Shown here piece after piece: positions 35,757-44,299 of a stretch of 64,000 bases of DNA (positions are counted from its first letter, which is position 1; each line of letters starts with the position of its first letter). The position numbers and the translations under genes are program-made. Below the pieces are notes generated by a model. It searched no databases and was not told the DNA's origin. It saw nothing but the letters and a program-made list of their open reading frames with translations. Origin of the DNA: Pacificibacter marinus (GTDB lineage Bacteria; Pseudomonadota; Alphaproteobacteria; Rhodobacterales; Rhodobacteraceae); contig NZ_JAHKPK010000017.1 of the NCBI RefSeq assembly GCF_018860665.1, positions 1 through 64,000 of the forward strand. Reading direction: 5' to 3'.

Positions 35757-37085
35757 TTAGTTGCCGCCGATAGCAGACAGGCCGCGCAGCAAGTCGATGG
35801 CATATGAGAGTTGGAAATCCTCATCGCGCAGCTTTGCGGCAAGTTCCGCTTTTTCGCGCTCGGCTTCGATCTGCAAAATTTCATCTTCGGTCAAACTGTC
35901 GTTGTCCAAAGACCCACGCAAATCGGCTTCGGTTCGTTGAGCCCGAGTGTTCTCGACCTCATCCGTTTCTGGGGCACGTGGGGGTTGTTCAACGATGATG
36001 TCAGGTGACACACCGAGCGCTTGAATGGAGCGGCCTGACGGCGTGTAGTAGCGCGCAGTGGTTAAACGCATCGCGCCATCGGAACGCAGTGGCATCACTG
36101 TTTGCACAGAACCTTTGCCGAAAGATTTTGTTCCAACAACAATCGCGCGACGGTGATCTTGCAAAGCGCCCGACACGATCTCTGACGCAGACGCCGAGCC
36201 ACCGTTGATCAAGACAACGATCGGTTTTCCTTCGGCCAAATCACCTGCATGTGCGTTGACACGTTCGCTTTGCTCAAGGTCGCGACCACGGGTTGAAACG
36301 ATTTCGCCGGTTTCCAAAAACGCGTCGGAGACCATGATCGCCTGATCCAGCAAACCACCGGGGTTGTTGCGTAGATCGATAACGATGCCGTTGACATTGT
36401 CCATGCCGCCCAGTTCTTCGACACTTTTCTCTAACCCGTCTTTGAGGTTGGGATAGGTTTGATCGTTAAAGGTCGTCACGCGCAGCACGACAGAATTGCC
36501 TTCAACACGTGCACGTACAGCGGTCAATTTGATCACATCACGAATGATGGAAATATCGAAGGGTTCATCGATGCCTTCGCGGGCGACCGTGATGATAATT
36601 TCCTCACCAACTGGGCCACGCATCAGCGCGACAGTGTCATTCAGGGTCATCCCCAGCACGCTTTCGCCATCCACTTGGGTGATAAAATCACCGGCCTCGA
36701 CGCCAGCGATATCAGCAGGGGTGCCATCCATAGGTGAGACGACTTTGATAAAGCCCTCTTCTTGCGTGACTTCGATGCCCAAGCCGCCGAAAGATCCAGA
36801 GGTCTGTACACGCATCGCGGCGGCGTCATCTGGCGACAAATAGGATGAATGTGGATCAAGCGATGACAACATGCCATCAATCGCAGATTCAATCAATTTT
36901 TCGGAATCAACTTCTTCGACATATTGCGCACGAATGCGTTCGAAAACATCGCCAAAAAGATCGAGCTGCTCGTAGACGTTAGAGGTCTTCGATGCCTCTT
37001 GCGCGATCAACGGGCCTGCGAATTGTGTCGACACAAGCGTGCCTGCCAAAACGCCAACCACGCCAGCCATCAAATATTTTCTCAT
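35757..37085 (-). CDS. ctpA: carboxy-terminal processing protease CtpA (S41)
   Basis: Periplasmic Ser/Lys protease that degrades or trims envelope proteins. 442 aa: signal peptide (VVGVLAGTLVSTQFAG), N-terminal helical region, PDZ domain (about 90-175, FGGLGIEVTQEEG), S41 catalytic core (about 195-360) with the Ser in NGGSASASEIV and Lys in GTKSFGKGSVQ, and an acidic C-terminal extension (DEVENTRAQRTEAD). ATG at 37085 matches the family start. It is downstream of envC and gpmI, the common Rhodobacterales order. Confidence 0.94.
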   Translation of the reverse strand: MRKYLMAGVVGVLAGTLVSTQFAGPLIAQEASKTSNVYEQLDLFGDVFERIRAQYVEEVDSEKLIESAIDGMLSSLDPHSSYLSPDDAAAMRVQTSGSFGGLGIEVTQEEGFIKVVSPMDGTPADIAGVEAGDFITQVDGESVLGMTLNDTVALMRGPVGEEIIITVAREGIDEPFDISIIRDVIKLTAVRARVEGNSVVLRVTTFNDQTYPNLKDGLEKSVEELGGMDNVNGIVIDLRNNPGGLLDQAIMVSDAFLETGEIVSTRGRDLEQSERVNAHAGDLAEGKPIVVLINGGSASASEIVSGALQDHRRAIVVGTKSFGKGSVQTVMPLRSDGAMRLTTARYYTPSGRSIQALGVSPDIIVEQPPRAPETDEVENTRAQRTEADLRGSLDNDSLTEDEILQIEAEREKAELAAKLRDEDFQLSYAIDLLRGLSAIGGN

Positions 37086-37157
37086 ACGTCTTTCCTCTTT
37101 TCAGCCCCGTAAAAGGGCTTGTGTTCAGCAAAGAACCCAAAAGCTAAGTCTCGTAGC

Positions 37158-38288
37158 TTATTGCGTAAACCACTCATTTGGGTCTACGGGTTCCCCGCCT
37201 TCTCTCACTTCTATATAAAGCGTCTCTGTTAGTCCTGCGCCAGTCCCTTGTGTTGCATTTGTGACAAAGGCCTCAAGATCAGGCGTCTCTCCAGCCATCA
37301 AACCGACAGCAGACCCCGCTGGAATAACCGAGCCAATGTCACCGTACACTTCTTCTAGTCCAGCCATCACCAGTAATACGTCATTTCCTGGTTCAAGTAT
37401 GATCACGTTTCCGTAGTCCAAAAAAGCCCCTTGATAGCGGATGGTCGCGGGCCAAGGGGTGACCACCAGCGACAAAGGTCGCGCGGCCAACAGCCAGCCG
37501 GGGCGTTTGACCCCCGCCGCGTCGGGTTCATTAAATCCGCGCAGCAAACGACTTTGTACCGGTAAAGGCCATGTGCCCTTGGCGGAGTCCAAATCCGGCA
37601 GGGTCGATAGCCCATCCACCACATCCATCACAGCAAGGCTGGAGGCAAAAGCTTCGAGTGTTTCTGAGCCGTTGATTAAATCTTGCACGCGTTCGGGGTC
37701 CGCTACAAAGCGGCGCGGCAAATCTGTGCGCGTTGACATGGCTTGGCTGAGATCTGTGCGGGCGGTTTGAACCTCTTTCAACCCAGATTCTAGAACGCTC
37801 AAAGCCTCGCCTTGCAACTCGCGCAGGATTGACACCTCTTGCAGTCTTGTGCGCAATTCTTCGGCTTGAGCCTGCATCGTAGGCGTGACAGAAGCCACTA
37901 ACATGCCTGCGCGGGCGTGACCAATTGGGCCTGTTGGATGCACAAGCGCCGCAGGGGACGCATCGGGGCGTAAATTGATCAATACACCCAATAGGTTGGC
38001 GACCTGACCACTCTCGTTTTGAAACACTGCCTCAATCTCGGCCTCGCGCAATGCCGCCTGTCTTAGACCGGCCCGCATGGCCTCAAGCCCACTCTCATAG
38101 GCTTTGATGACGCTGGTGAGCGCCTTGACCCGATCCGTGGCGGCATTGGCCGCGTCAAGTTGGCTTTGGGCGGCGGAAAATTGCGCCAATGCAGCCTCGG
38201 CCAGTGCTGCTGGTGACGCGTCTTGGGACTGCGCAGCACTGGCTGCACATAGTCCCAAAATCAGCCCAAAAGCACGCCAGGTTTTCAT
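37158..38288 (-). CDS. envC: murein hydrolase activator EnvC-like, degenerate LytM
   Basis: 376 aa: signal peptide, a long coiled-coil region (about 25-190) and a C-terminal M23/LytM-like domain (about 245-360). The metal ligands of active LytM enzymes are absent; for example the usual VxIxHGN is IILEPGNDVLL here. EnvC of E. coli is likewise inactive and activates amidases AmiA/AmiB during cell division, so an activator role is expected. Its ATG overlaps the gpmI stop by four bases. Periplasmic. Confidence 0.86.
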   Translation of the reverse strand: MKTWRAFGLILGLCAASAAQSQDASPAALAEAALAQFSAAQSQLDAANAATDRVKALTSVIKAYESGLEAMRAGLRQAALREAEIEAVFQNESGQVANLLGVLINLRPDASPAALVHPTGPIGHARAGMLVASVTPTMQAQAEELRTRLQEVSILRELQGEALSVLESGLKEVQTARTDLSQAMSTRTDLPRRFVADPERVQDLINGSETLEAFASSLAVMDVVDGLSTLPDLDSAKGTWPLPVQSRLLRGFNEPDAAGVKRPGWLLAARPLSLVVTPWPATIRYQGAFLDYGNVIILEPGNDVLLVMAGLEEVYGDIGSVIPAGSAVGLMAGETPDLEAFVTNATQGTGAGLTETLYIEVREGGEPVDPNEWFTQ

Positions 38289-39811
38289 CGTTGGATTAAG
38301 CTTTCGCCAGTCATTTCGGCAGGTTGATCCAGCCCCATAAGATCCAATAATGAAGGCGCCAAATCGGCGAGCCTGCCACCTTGGCGCAGCGTTGCCCCAT
38401 CAGGTCCGTTGAACAGCGCCACAGGGACAAGGTTCGTTGTGTGTGCTGTATGTGCGCCGCCTGTGACAGGATCGATCATCGTTTCGCAATTGCCGTGATC
38501 GGCGGTGACAATCATCGTGCCGCCAACGCGTTTCAGTGCTTCCATCACACGACCCAAGCCCGCATCAACAGCTTCGCAGGCTTTCATAGCAGCACCCAAA
38601 TCGCCGGTGTGCCCAACCATGTCGGGGTTGGCGTAATTGGTGACGATCAAATCATAGCCAGCATCGAGCACTTCTAAGAATTTCTCGGTCACTTCCGGCG
38701 CGCTCATTTCTGGCTGCAAGTCGTAAGTCGCCACTTTCGGCGATTGCGGCATGAAACGATCTTCGCCCTTTTCAGGGGTCTCTTTGCCGCCGTTCAAGAA
38801 AAACGTCACATGGGGGTATTTTTCGGTTTCGGCCAAACGGAACTGACGCTTGCCTTTTTTCGCAACCCATTCGCCAAGCGTATTGACGAGCGCTTTTTTA
38901 GGATAAGCCGTTTGCATATAGGCGTTATGGGCGCTGGAATATTCGACCATACCCAGCATGGCGGCGAAGTCTGGACGATCGTCTGTCTCAAAGCCGTCAA
39001 AATCAGGTTGCCCCAAAGCGGCCAAAATTTCACGGGCGCGGTCTGCACGGAAATTCAGGCAGAAAAATCCGTCGCCATCTTCAACGCCAGCGTAATCGCC
39101 AATCACCGTCGCTTTGATAAATTCGTCGTTCTCGCCGCGTGTATAGGCCTCGGTAACTGCATCAATGGCTGTGTCTGCGGCCTGCATACCAGTGGCGTTG
39201 ACGATGGCTTCATAGGCTTGAGACACGCGTTCCCAGCGATTGTCGCGATCCAGCGCAAAGTAGCGCCCAATCACAGTGCCGATGCGCACGCCTTTGGGTA
39301 GGCCATCAATCAGTTGTGGTATAAAGCTGTCAGCGGATTTCGGCGCGACATCGCGCCCATCGGTGATCGCGTGCAACACAACAGGAACACCGTGACTGGC
39401 AATCGCTTTGGCCGCCGCCAGTGTGTGGACGATGTGACCGTGAACGCCACCGTCTGAAATCACGCCCATCAAATGCGCGGTGCCGCCTGTTTTTTTCAGT
39501 GTCTGCGCGAAGGCGACGATTTGAGCGTTTTCAAAGAAAGAGCCGTCTTCGATGGCCAAATCAATTTGCCCAAGGTCCATCGCCACAACGCGGCCGGCAC
39601 CAATGTTGGTGTGCCCAACTTCCGAGTTACCCATCTGACCAGAGGGCAGACCGACGTCTGGACCAAAGGTGATTAAAGCCCCTGTGGGACAGGTCGACAT
39701 CAGGCAGTCATAGGCAGGGGTGTTGGCTTGCGCGGGGGCATTGCCCTCGATCTCGTCGCGTTGGCCCCAGCCATCAAGAATGCAAAGAACGACAGGTTTG
39801 GGTGCGGACAT
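38285..39811 (-). CDS. gpmI: 2,3-bisphosphoglycerate-independent phosphoglycerate mutase
   Basis: Mn2+-dependent interconversion of 3- and 2-phosphoglycerate in glycolysis and gluconeogenesis. 508 aa from the ATG at 39811, with GAGGAG upstream. The signature VVLCILDGWG opens the phosphatase domain, the catalytic serine is in QMGNSEVGHTN, and the metal-binding histidines include ITADHGNCE and GGAHTAHTT. It links to serine synthesis through 3-phosphoglycerate. The stop overlaps the envC ATG (ATGA), so translation is coupled to the envelope gene. Confidence 0.95.
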   Translation of the reverse strand: MSAPKPVVLCILDGWGQRDEIEGNAPAQANTPAYDCLMSTCPTGALITFGPDVGLPSGQMGNSEVGHTNIGAGRVVAMDLGQIDLAIEDGSFFENAQIVAFAQTLKKTGGTAHLMGVISDGGVHGHIVHTLAAAKAIASHGVPVVLHAITDGRDVAPKSADSFIPQLIDGLPKGVRIGTVIGRYFALDRDNRWERVSQAYEAIVNATGMQAADTAIDAVTEAYTRGENDEFIKATVIGDYAGVEDGDGFFCLNFRADRAREILAALGQPDFDGFETDDRPDFAAMLGMVEYSSAHNAYMQTAYPKKALVNTLGEWVAKKGKRQFRLAETEKYPHVTFFLNGGKETPEKGEDRFMPQSPKVATYDLQPEMSAPEVTEKFLEVLDAGYDLIVTNYANPDMVGHTGDLGAAMKACEAVDAGLGRVMEALKRVGGTMIVTADHGNCETMIDPVTGGAHTAHTTNLVPVALFNGPDGATLRQGGRLADLAPSLLDLMGLDQPAEMTGESLIQR

Positions 39812-39926
39812 GAGAGGCTCCTCGGGTTTCACTTGGGCCCTTCTAACGCGCTGGCGGGCTTTGGTGAACCTCTACTGACAAAACGCGACGAAAAATCGCC
39901 GATGAAAGTGTCTGTTTCAATCCATG

Positions 39927-39950
39927 CAACCCGTCTGGCGGGTTGTTTTT
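39927..39950 (+). terminator. orphan plus-strand intrinsic terminator
   Basis: CAACCCG (39927-39933) pairs with CGGGTTG (39939-39945) around TCTGG, directly followed by TTTTT (39946-39950). Both flanking genes, gpmI and rlmH, are on the minus strand, and on that strand the stem has no T-run. It would therefore end a plus-strand transcript such as an antisense or small RNA beginning before it, for which I see no ORF. Confidence 0.65.
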
Positions 39951-40419
39951 AAGTCCGATGATACGGCGCGCCTGCCAAAATAGAAGCTGCGCGATACAGT
40001 TGTTCGGTCAACATCACCCGTGCCAGCATATGCGGCCAAACCATTTTGCCCAAAGATATTGAAAAATCGGCCTGCGCGCGCAAACTGGGATCGATCCCAT
40101 CAGCGCCGCCAATGACAAAAGCGACGTCTTGACGCCCAATGTCGCGCCAATCGCCAAGCTTGCTTGCGAATTCGGGCGACGACAGGATCTTGCCACGCTC
40201 ATCCATCGTGCAAATCAGCGCGCCACTTGGAATGGCGCGGCTGATGATTTCAGCCTCGGCCTTCATGCCGCCGCCTTTTTTATCTTCGAGTTGATGGATA
40301 GATAGCGGACCAAGCCCCAAGGCCCGTCCGCTTCTATCAAACCTTGTGGTGTAATCGTTGATCAGAGTTGCTTCAGGGCCGTTACGAAGCCGTCCCATGG
40401 CGCAAATATGAACCCTCAC
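39949..40419 (-). CDS. rlmH: 23S rRNA (pseudouridine1915-N3)-methyltransferase
   Basis: SPOUT methyltransferase that methylates pseudouridine 1915 of 23S rRNA on the assembled 70S ribosome. 156 aa, family length. Start GTG at 40419 (MRVHICAMGRL). The knot and SAM-binding segment is FVIGGADGIDP, followed by SLGKMVWPHMLARVML. It follows rsfS by 12 bp on the same strand, a conserved pairing in bacteria. Cytoplasmic. Confidence 0.95.
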   Translation of the reverse strand: MRVHICAMGRLRNGPEATLINDYTTRFDRSGRALGLGPLSIHQLEDKKGGGMKAEAEIISRAIPSGALICTMDERGKILSSPEFASKLGDWRDIGRQDVAFVIGGADGIDPSLRAQADFSISLGKMVWPHMLARVMLTEQLYRAASILAGAPYHRT

Positions 40420-40431
40420 GATGTGTAACCC

Positions 40432-40830
40432 TTAGGATTCGGGGCGCGCGGACATCAAAGCTGTCGCTTCATCAGATGACAGCCACATTTTTTCAAGCTG
40501 ATAGAATTCGCGCACTTCAGGACGGAAAATGTGGACGATCACATCGCCTGCATCCAACAAAACCCAATCGCCTGCGGCTTTGCCTTCAATGCGTGAGAAG
40601 ATTTCATGTTCGATTTTGAGGCTTGAGGACAGTTTTTCAGCCAATGAGCCAACTTGACGCGCCGAGCGGCCAGAGCAAACAACCATGAAATCGGCCATGG
40701 AAGATTTGCTTTCCAGATCGATGGTCACGATGTCTTCGGCTTTTTCAGCCTCAAGGTGGTCTGTGATAAAGTCGAGCATCAGTTTTCCGCCAAATTTTGC
40801 GTCTGATGTAGTCGGTGTCGCGTCAGTCAT
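40432..40830 (-). CDS. rsfS: ribosomal silencing factor RsfS
   Basis: Binds protein L14 of the 50S subunit and blocks subunit joining when nutrients are low. 132 aa from the ATG at 40830, which has AAAGGG before it. Typical landmarks are MADFMVVCSGRSARQV and GDWVLLDAGDVIVHIF. It precedes rlmH and gpmI on the same strand. Other genes in this order in Rhodobacterales follow as here. Cytoplasmic. Confidence 0.94.
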   Translation of the reverse strand: MTDATPTTSDAKFGGKLMLDFITDHLEAEKAEDIVTIDLESKSSMADFMVVCSGRSARQVGSLAEKLSSSLKIEHEIFSRIEGKAAGDWVLLDAGDVIVHIFRPEVREFYQLEKMWLSSDEATALMSARPES

Positions 40831-41212
40831 GGAAGACCCTTTGTAAATCGCCACTGAGTGCCGGGCGCTAGCTTTTTCAATCTGTACCACCGACAGCGCG
40901 AAATCTCAACGCTGGAGAATGCCGTTGCGGCTCACTCTCGAATAAGGCGCGCCCGCACGGGGTAAGCGCGGGTTTCTATAGTGTCGCGGTGGATTTGGAA
41001 AGGGGTGTCGATCTATCCGCGGAGCATAAATCATCAGGTGTACGGGCTGTGTTATTTCATGGGGGCTGTCGTACAGTGTTGCGCTAAGGCATGCAGGTCT
41101 TTTTGTTTTGAGTGCTTGTCAGGCGACAAAATAGAAACGTCATACAGCCCACCTTAGCTAAAATCTGTATCTTATCTTGCGAGACTCAGTGCGAATCTAT
41201 ATGTGAACTTCC
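40831..41212. other. intergenic region before the leuC leader, no gene
   Basis: About 380 bp upstream of the leuC leader features contain no convincing ORF. The promoter for leuCD should lie in this segment or just beyond, but no good -35/-10 pair stands out. A GGGCTGT word is repeated near 41045 and 41063. rsfS begins at 40830 on the other strand, so this is the shared divergent promoter region. Confidence 0.45.
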
Positions 41213-41305
41213 ATGATTATCGTTTTTGATCTCAATGAACACGATCGCCTTTATGGTCGTTTCTACGGCGCATCGCTGGCTGTCCTCGCTCGTTCGCGGG
41301 CTTGA
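41213..41305 (+). CDS. candidate leader peptide upstream of leuC
   Basis: 30-codon ORF beginning MIIVFDLNEHDRLYG, ending in SRA. It contains four Leu, two Ile and two Val codons, rich in branched-chain residues but not a long Leu run. Its stop codon lies inside the 3' arm of a terminator-like hairpin at 41284-41307. No clear Shine-Dalgarno is present, so translation is uncertain. Classical leucine attenuation would need a better stacking of Leu codons. Confidence 0.25.
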   Translation: MIIVFDLNEHDRLYGRFYGASLAVLARSRA

Positions 41306-41314
41306 GGGTCTTTT
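41284..41314 (+). terminator. candidate attenuator/terminator in the leuC leader
   Basis: CCTC plus GCTCG (41284-41292) pair with CGGGC (41297-41301) and, past a TT bulge, GAGG (41304-41307), capped by TTCG. TTTT follows at 41311-41314. It lies about 90 bp upstream of the leuC start and faces the gene, so it would stop leader transcripts. Because the genes before it are on the minus strand, it is not the end of an upstream gene. Confidence 0.5.
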
Positions 41315-41400
41315 ACGTGCTTATCCTATGAAAGGATGAGTGCGATACAAATACGACAATTTTCTATTCCAATCCCCACTCATAATCCACGGAGAGCGAT

Positions 41401-42810
41401 ATGACCGCCCCGAAGACACTCTATGATAAAATCTGGGACGCACACGTAGCCCACGAAGCCGAAGATGGCACAACCTTGTTGTACATTGATCGTCACCTCG
41501 TTCACGAAGTGACCTCGGCACAAGCCTTTGAGGGCCTGCGCATGACGAACCGTACAGTCCACGCACCTGATAAAACAATCGCGGTTCCAGATCACAACGT
41601 TCCAACAACGCTTGATCGCGCTGATCCTGCGACAATGACCGAAGAGAGCCGCATCCAAGTTGGTGCGCTTGATACAAATGCGAAAGAATTCGGCATTCAC
41701 TACTATCCAGTGTCTGACGTGCGCCAAGGTATCGTACACATCGTTGGTCCCGAGCAGGGTTGGACTTTGCCGGGCATGACTGTTGTGTGTGGTGACAGCC
41801 ACACGGCGACACACGGCGCATTCGGCGCGCTGGCCCACGGTATCGGCACATCAGAAGTTGAACATGTTCTTGCGACTCAAACGCTGATCCAGCGTAAGGG
41901 CAAGAACATGAAGGTGGAAATCACTGGCAAGTTGAAGCCCGGTGTGACCGCGAAAGACATCACCATGGCTGTGATCGGCGAAACTGGCACCGGTGGCGGT
42001 ACTGGCTATGTGATCGAATACACAGGCGAAGCGATCCGCAATCTGTCCATGGAAGGCCGCATGACGGTTTGTAACATGGCGATTGAAGGCGGTGCACGCG
42101 CGGGTCTCATCGCTCCAGACCAAACCACATTCGACTATGTCAAAGGCCGTCCACATGCGCCAAAAGGCGAACAGTGGGATGCGGCTTTGGCGTGGTGGAA
42201 GACACTCTTCACTGACGAAGACGCTGTGTTCGACAAAGTTGTGACACTTAAAGGTGAAGACATCTCGCCTGTTGTGACTTGGGGCACTTCTCCAGAGGAC
42301 GTTCTGCCAATCACTGGCGTTGTGCCTGCGCCAGAAAGCTTTGAGGGCGGCAAAGTGGACGCGGTGCGTCGCTCTATCGCTTATATGGGTCTCGAAGTGG
42401 GTCAAAAGTTGACGGACATCGAAATCGACACCGTCTTTATCGGGTCTTGCACAAACGGTCGTATCGAAGATTTGCGTGCCGCCGCTGAGGTTCTCAAAGG
42501 CAAAAAGATTAAAGAGGGCATGCGCGCTATGATCGTGCCTGGGTCTGGTCTTGTGCGTGCACAAGCCGAAGAAGAAGGCCTTGCTCAGATTTTCAAAGAC
42601 GCTGGTTTTGAATGGCGCATGGCGGGCTGTTCAATGTGTCTCGCGATGAACCCTGACCAACTTGCGGAAAATGAGCGTTGTGCATCCACATCCAACCGCA
42701 ACTTCGAAGGCCGCCAAGGCTACAAAGGTCGTACACACCTTGTCAGCCCAGGTATGGCTGCCGCAGCTGCGATCACCGGTCGTCTGACCGATGTTCGTGA
42801 TTTGATGTAA
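41401..42810 (+). CDS. leuC: 3-isopropylmalate dehydratase large subunit
   Basis: Aconitase-family subunit of LeuCD, isomerising 2- and 3-isopropylmalate in leucine synthesis. 469 aa. Fe-S ligands: [12 protein letters not shown] and [13 protein letters not shown] (Cys at the CxxC pair), third at [11 protein letters not shown] region with VCGDSHT. GGAG precedes the ATG at 41401. It is followed by leuD after 11 bp. LeuB, the next enzyme, is encoded 5 kb away. Confidence 0.96.
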   Translation: MTAPKTLYDKIWDAHVAHEAEDGTTLLYIDRHLVHEVTSAQAFEGLRMTNRTVHAPDKTIAVPDHNVPTTLDRADPATMTEESRIQVGALDTNAKEFGIHYYPVSDVRQGIVHIVGPEQGWTLPGMTVVCGDSHTATHGAFGALAHGIGTSEVEHVLATQTLIQRKGKNMKVEITGKLKPGVTAKDITMAVIGETGTGGGTGYVIEYTGEAIRNLSMEGRMTVCNMAIEGGARAGLIAPDQTTFDYVKGRPHAPKGEQWDAALAWWKTLFTDEDAVFDKVVTLKGEDISPVVTWGTSPEDVLPITGVVPAPESFEGGKVDAVRRSIAYMGLEVGQKLTDIEIDTVFIGSCTNGRIEDLRAAAEVLKGKKIKEGMRAMIVPGSGLVRAQAEEEGLAQIFKDAGFEWRMAGCSMCLAMNPDQLAENERCASTSNRNFEGRQGYKGRTHLVSPGMAAAAAITGRLTDVRDLM

Positions 42811-42821
42811 GGAGAAGCACC

Positions 42822-43427
42822 ATGGAAAAATTTCAAACACTCAATGGTGTTGCGGCACCTATGCCACTCGTCAACATCGACACAGACATGATCATCCCAA
42901 AGATGTTCTTGAAATCGATCAAACGCACAGGTTTTGGCGCGAACCTCTTTGATGAGATGCGCTTCAACCGTGATGGTACCGAGATTGCAGACTTCGTTCT
43001 CAACAAACCTCAGTATCGTAACGCGGAAATTCTTGTGGCGGGCGACAATTTCGGGTGTGGCTCTTCACGTGAACACGCGCCTTGGGCGATCGCTGACTTT
43101 GGCATCAAATGTGTGATTTCCACATCTTTCGCTGACATCTTCTACAACAACTGCTTCAAGAATGGCATCTTGCCAATCGTCTTGCCGCAGGATCAGGTTG
43201 ATGTGTTGATGGAAGATGCTGAAAAAGGCTCCAACGCACGCATGACTGTAGACCTTGAGGCGCAAAAGATTACGACCTCAGATGGTCAAGAGATTGCGTT
43301 CGACGTCGATGCGCATAAAAAGCATTGCTTGCTTGAGGGCCTAGATGACATCGGTCTGACGCTGGCGAAAAAAGCCTCTATCGAAACCTTTGAGGCATCG
43401 ATGCAGCAAGAGCGCCCTTGGGTGTAA
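42822..43427 (+). CDS. leuD: 3-isopropylmalate dehydratase small subunit
   Basis: Small, swivelling-domain subunit of isopropylmalate isomerase. 201 aa. The conserved [17 protein letters not shown] positions substrate-binding Ser-Arg. The leader GGAG in the short leuC-leuD spacer drives translation. Family-standard length. Cytoplasmic, complex with LeuC. A long palindrome at 43471-43498 marks the end of the unit. Confidence 0.96.
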   Translation: MEKFQTLNGVAAPMPLVNIDTDMIIPKMFLKSIKRTGFGANLFDEMRFNRDGTEIADFVLNKPQYRNAEILVAGDNFGCGSSREHAPWAIADFGIKCVISTSFADIFYNNCFKNGILPIVLPQDQVDVLMEDAEKGSNARMTVDLEAQKITTSDGQEIAFDVDAHKKHCLLEGLDDIGLTLAKKASIETFEASMQQERPWV

Positions 43428-43470
43428 TGCGCTGGTTTTTAATATAGCCCTAACGGGTATGTGAGACACG

Positions 43471-43498
43471 ACAACGGCGGCCCTAGGGCCGCCGTTGT
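43471..43498. terminator. bidirectional terminator-like palindrome
   Basis: A perfect 28-bp palindrome (ACAACGGCGGCCCT with its complement, no loop). It lies between the leuD end on the plus strand and the end of the EF-hand gene on the minus strand. No clean T-run follows on either strand, so the mode of action is uncertain. Confidence 0.6.
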
Positions 43499-43537
43499 GC
43501 GTTTGGCGATCAAATATCAACCAAAAGGGCTTGTCCC

Positions 43538-43771
43538 TTATTCTGTGGTCATTTCTTCGCCCAAGGCGACGCTGAGCTCCATGTCAGACACTTCGCCGCT
43601 GGCATCCGTATCCATTGCGAGGAAGGTTTCTTCTGTCACGTCAGGGTAGGCTGCTGCGACTTCTGCAAAGGAGTAAGCGCCGCTTCCGTCTGTATCTTCG
43701 ATTGCAGCTTGTGCAAAAAGAGGGGCTGCGAGAAGAGATGTCATACCGAGGGTGAGTGCGATCTTTTTCAT
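43538..43771 (-). CDS. small secreted EF-hand calcium-binding protein
   Basis: 77 aa. Signal peptide MKKIALTLGMTSLLAAPLFA then two EF-hand loops, DTDGSGAYSFAE and DTDASGEVSDME, each with Asp/Asp/Ser at positions 1, 3 and 5. The last acidic position is present in both loops. Total length is just enough for one EF-hand pair. Probably periplasmic, binding Ca2+. Role unknown. It stands alone between the leu operon and a gene-poor segment. Confidence 0.78.
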   Translation of the reverse strand: MKKIALTLGMTSLLAAPLFAQAAIEDTDGSGAYSFAEVAAAYPDVTEETFLAMDTDASGEVSDMELSVALGEEMTTE

Positions 43772-44299
43772 TTCGTTTATCCTTTTATTAGGTATGCGCC
43801 GAACTGGCGCGGTTCACAGTACTGAACGACATTGTGCCGTTGTTGATAGAGATGATCGAAAGGAATGATTCTTTCAACCCATTGAATACAAAGAATAAAA
43901 GCGAATTTATGCCGATGCAGATAATTGCCTATTGCCAGCAAGAATTCGCAAACTGATGGAGCGTTCGAGGCTATGAAAAAGTGGAAATTTGTCCAAGTCG
44001 GCGGTGTTTTGCGTGGTGTTTCGGCGTGTTTATGCTTTTTTCTAAGTGCTGAAAGGACTTTGGCGCTTTGGGCAAAGACCTGCTGATCCTGACAGTGTTC
44101 AAAATATGGAATTTTTTTATGAAAATTTGGGTGACAAGTCTGTCTCGCTCCCATGCGATTCACCATAATTTTGGTGAGCAGACTTGCTCTGTTAGCATGG
44201 ATAATGATGCAAAATCGCACCGCTTTGTCCACGAAACGGCCTTAATTTCATCGTTAACCTTAACCGTGGGTTGATGAGTAAGGCGAAAGAAGGCAAAAA
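43772..44299. other. AT-rich gap, no supported gene
   Basis: About 530 bp between the EF-hand gene start and the membrane-protein gene. It is more AT-rich than its surroundings. A minus-strand ORF of 151 codons crosses most of it but its translation has no recognisable domain and sits against the promoter of the EF-hand gene. Near 44240-44270 the word TTAACC occurs twice in tandem (TTAACCTTAACC), with TTAA eight bases upstream, which resembles but does not match a CtrA box. Confidence 0.45.

Noticed and set aside
43777-44232. 151-codon minus-strand ORF in the AT-rich gap
   Set aside because: No domain, unusual composition, and it sits on the promoter side of the EF-hand gene. An orphan gene cannot be excluded but is not supported.
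44246-44271. Possible CtrA box TTAA-N8-TTAACC
   Set aside because: The spacing is eight bases instead of seven and the TTAACC word is simply duplicated.
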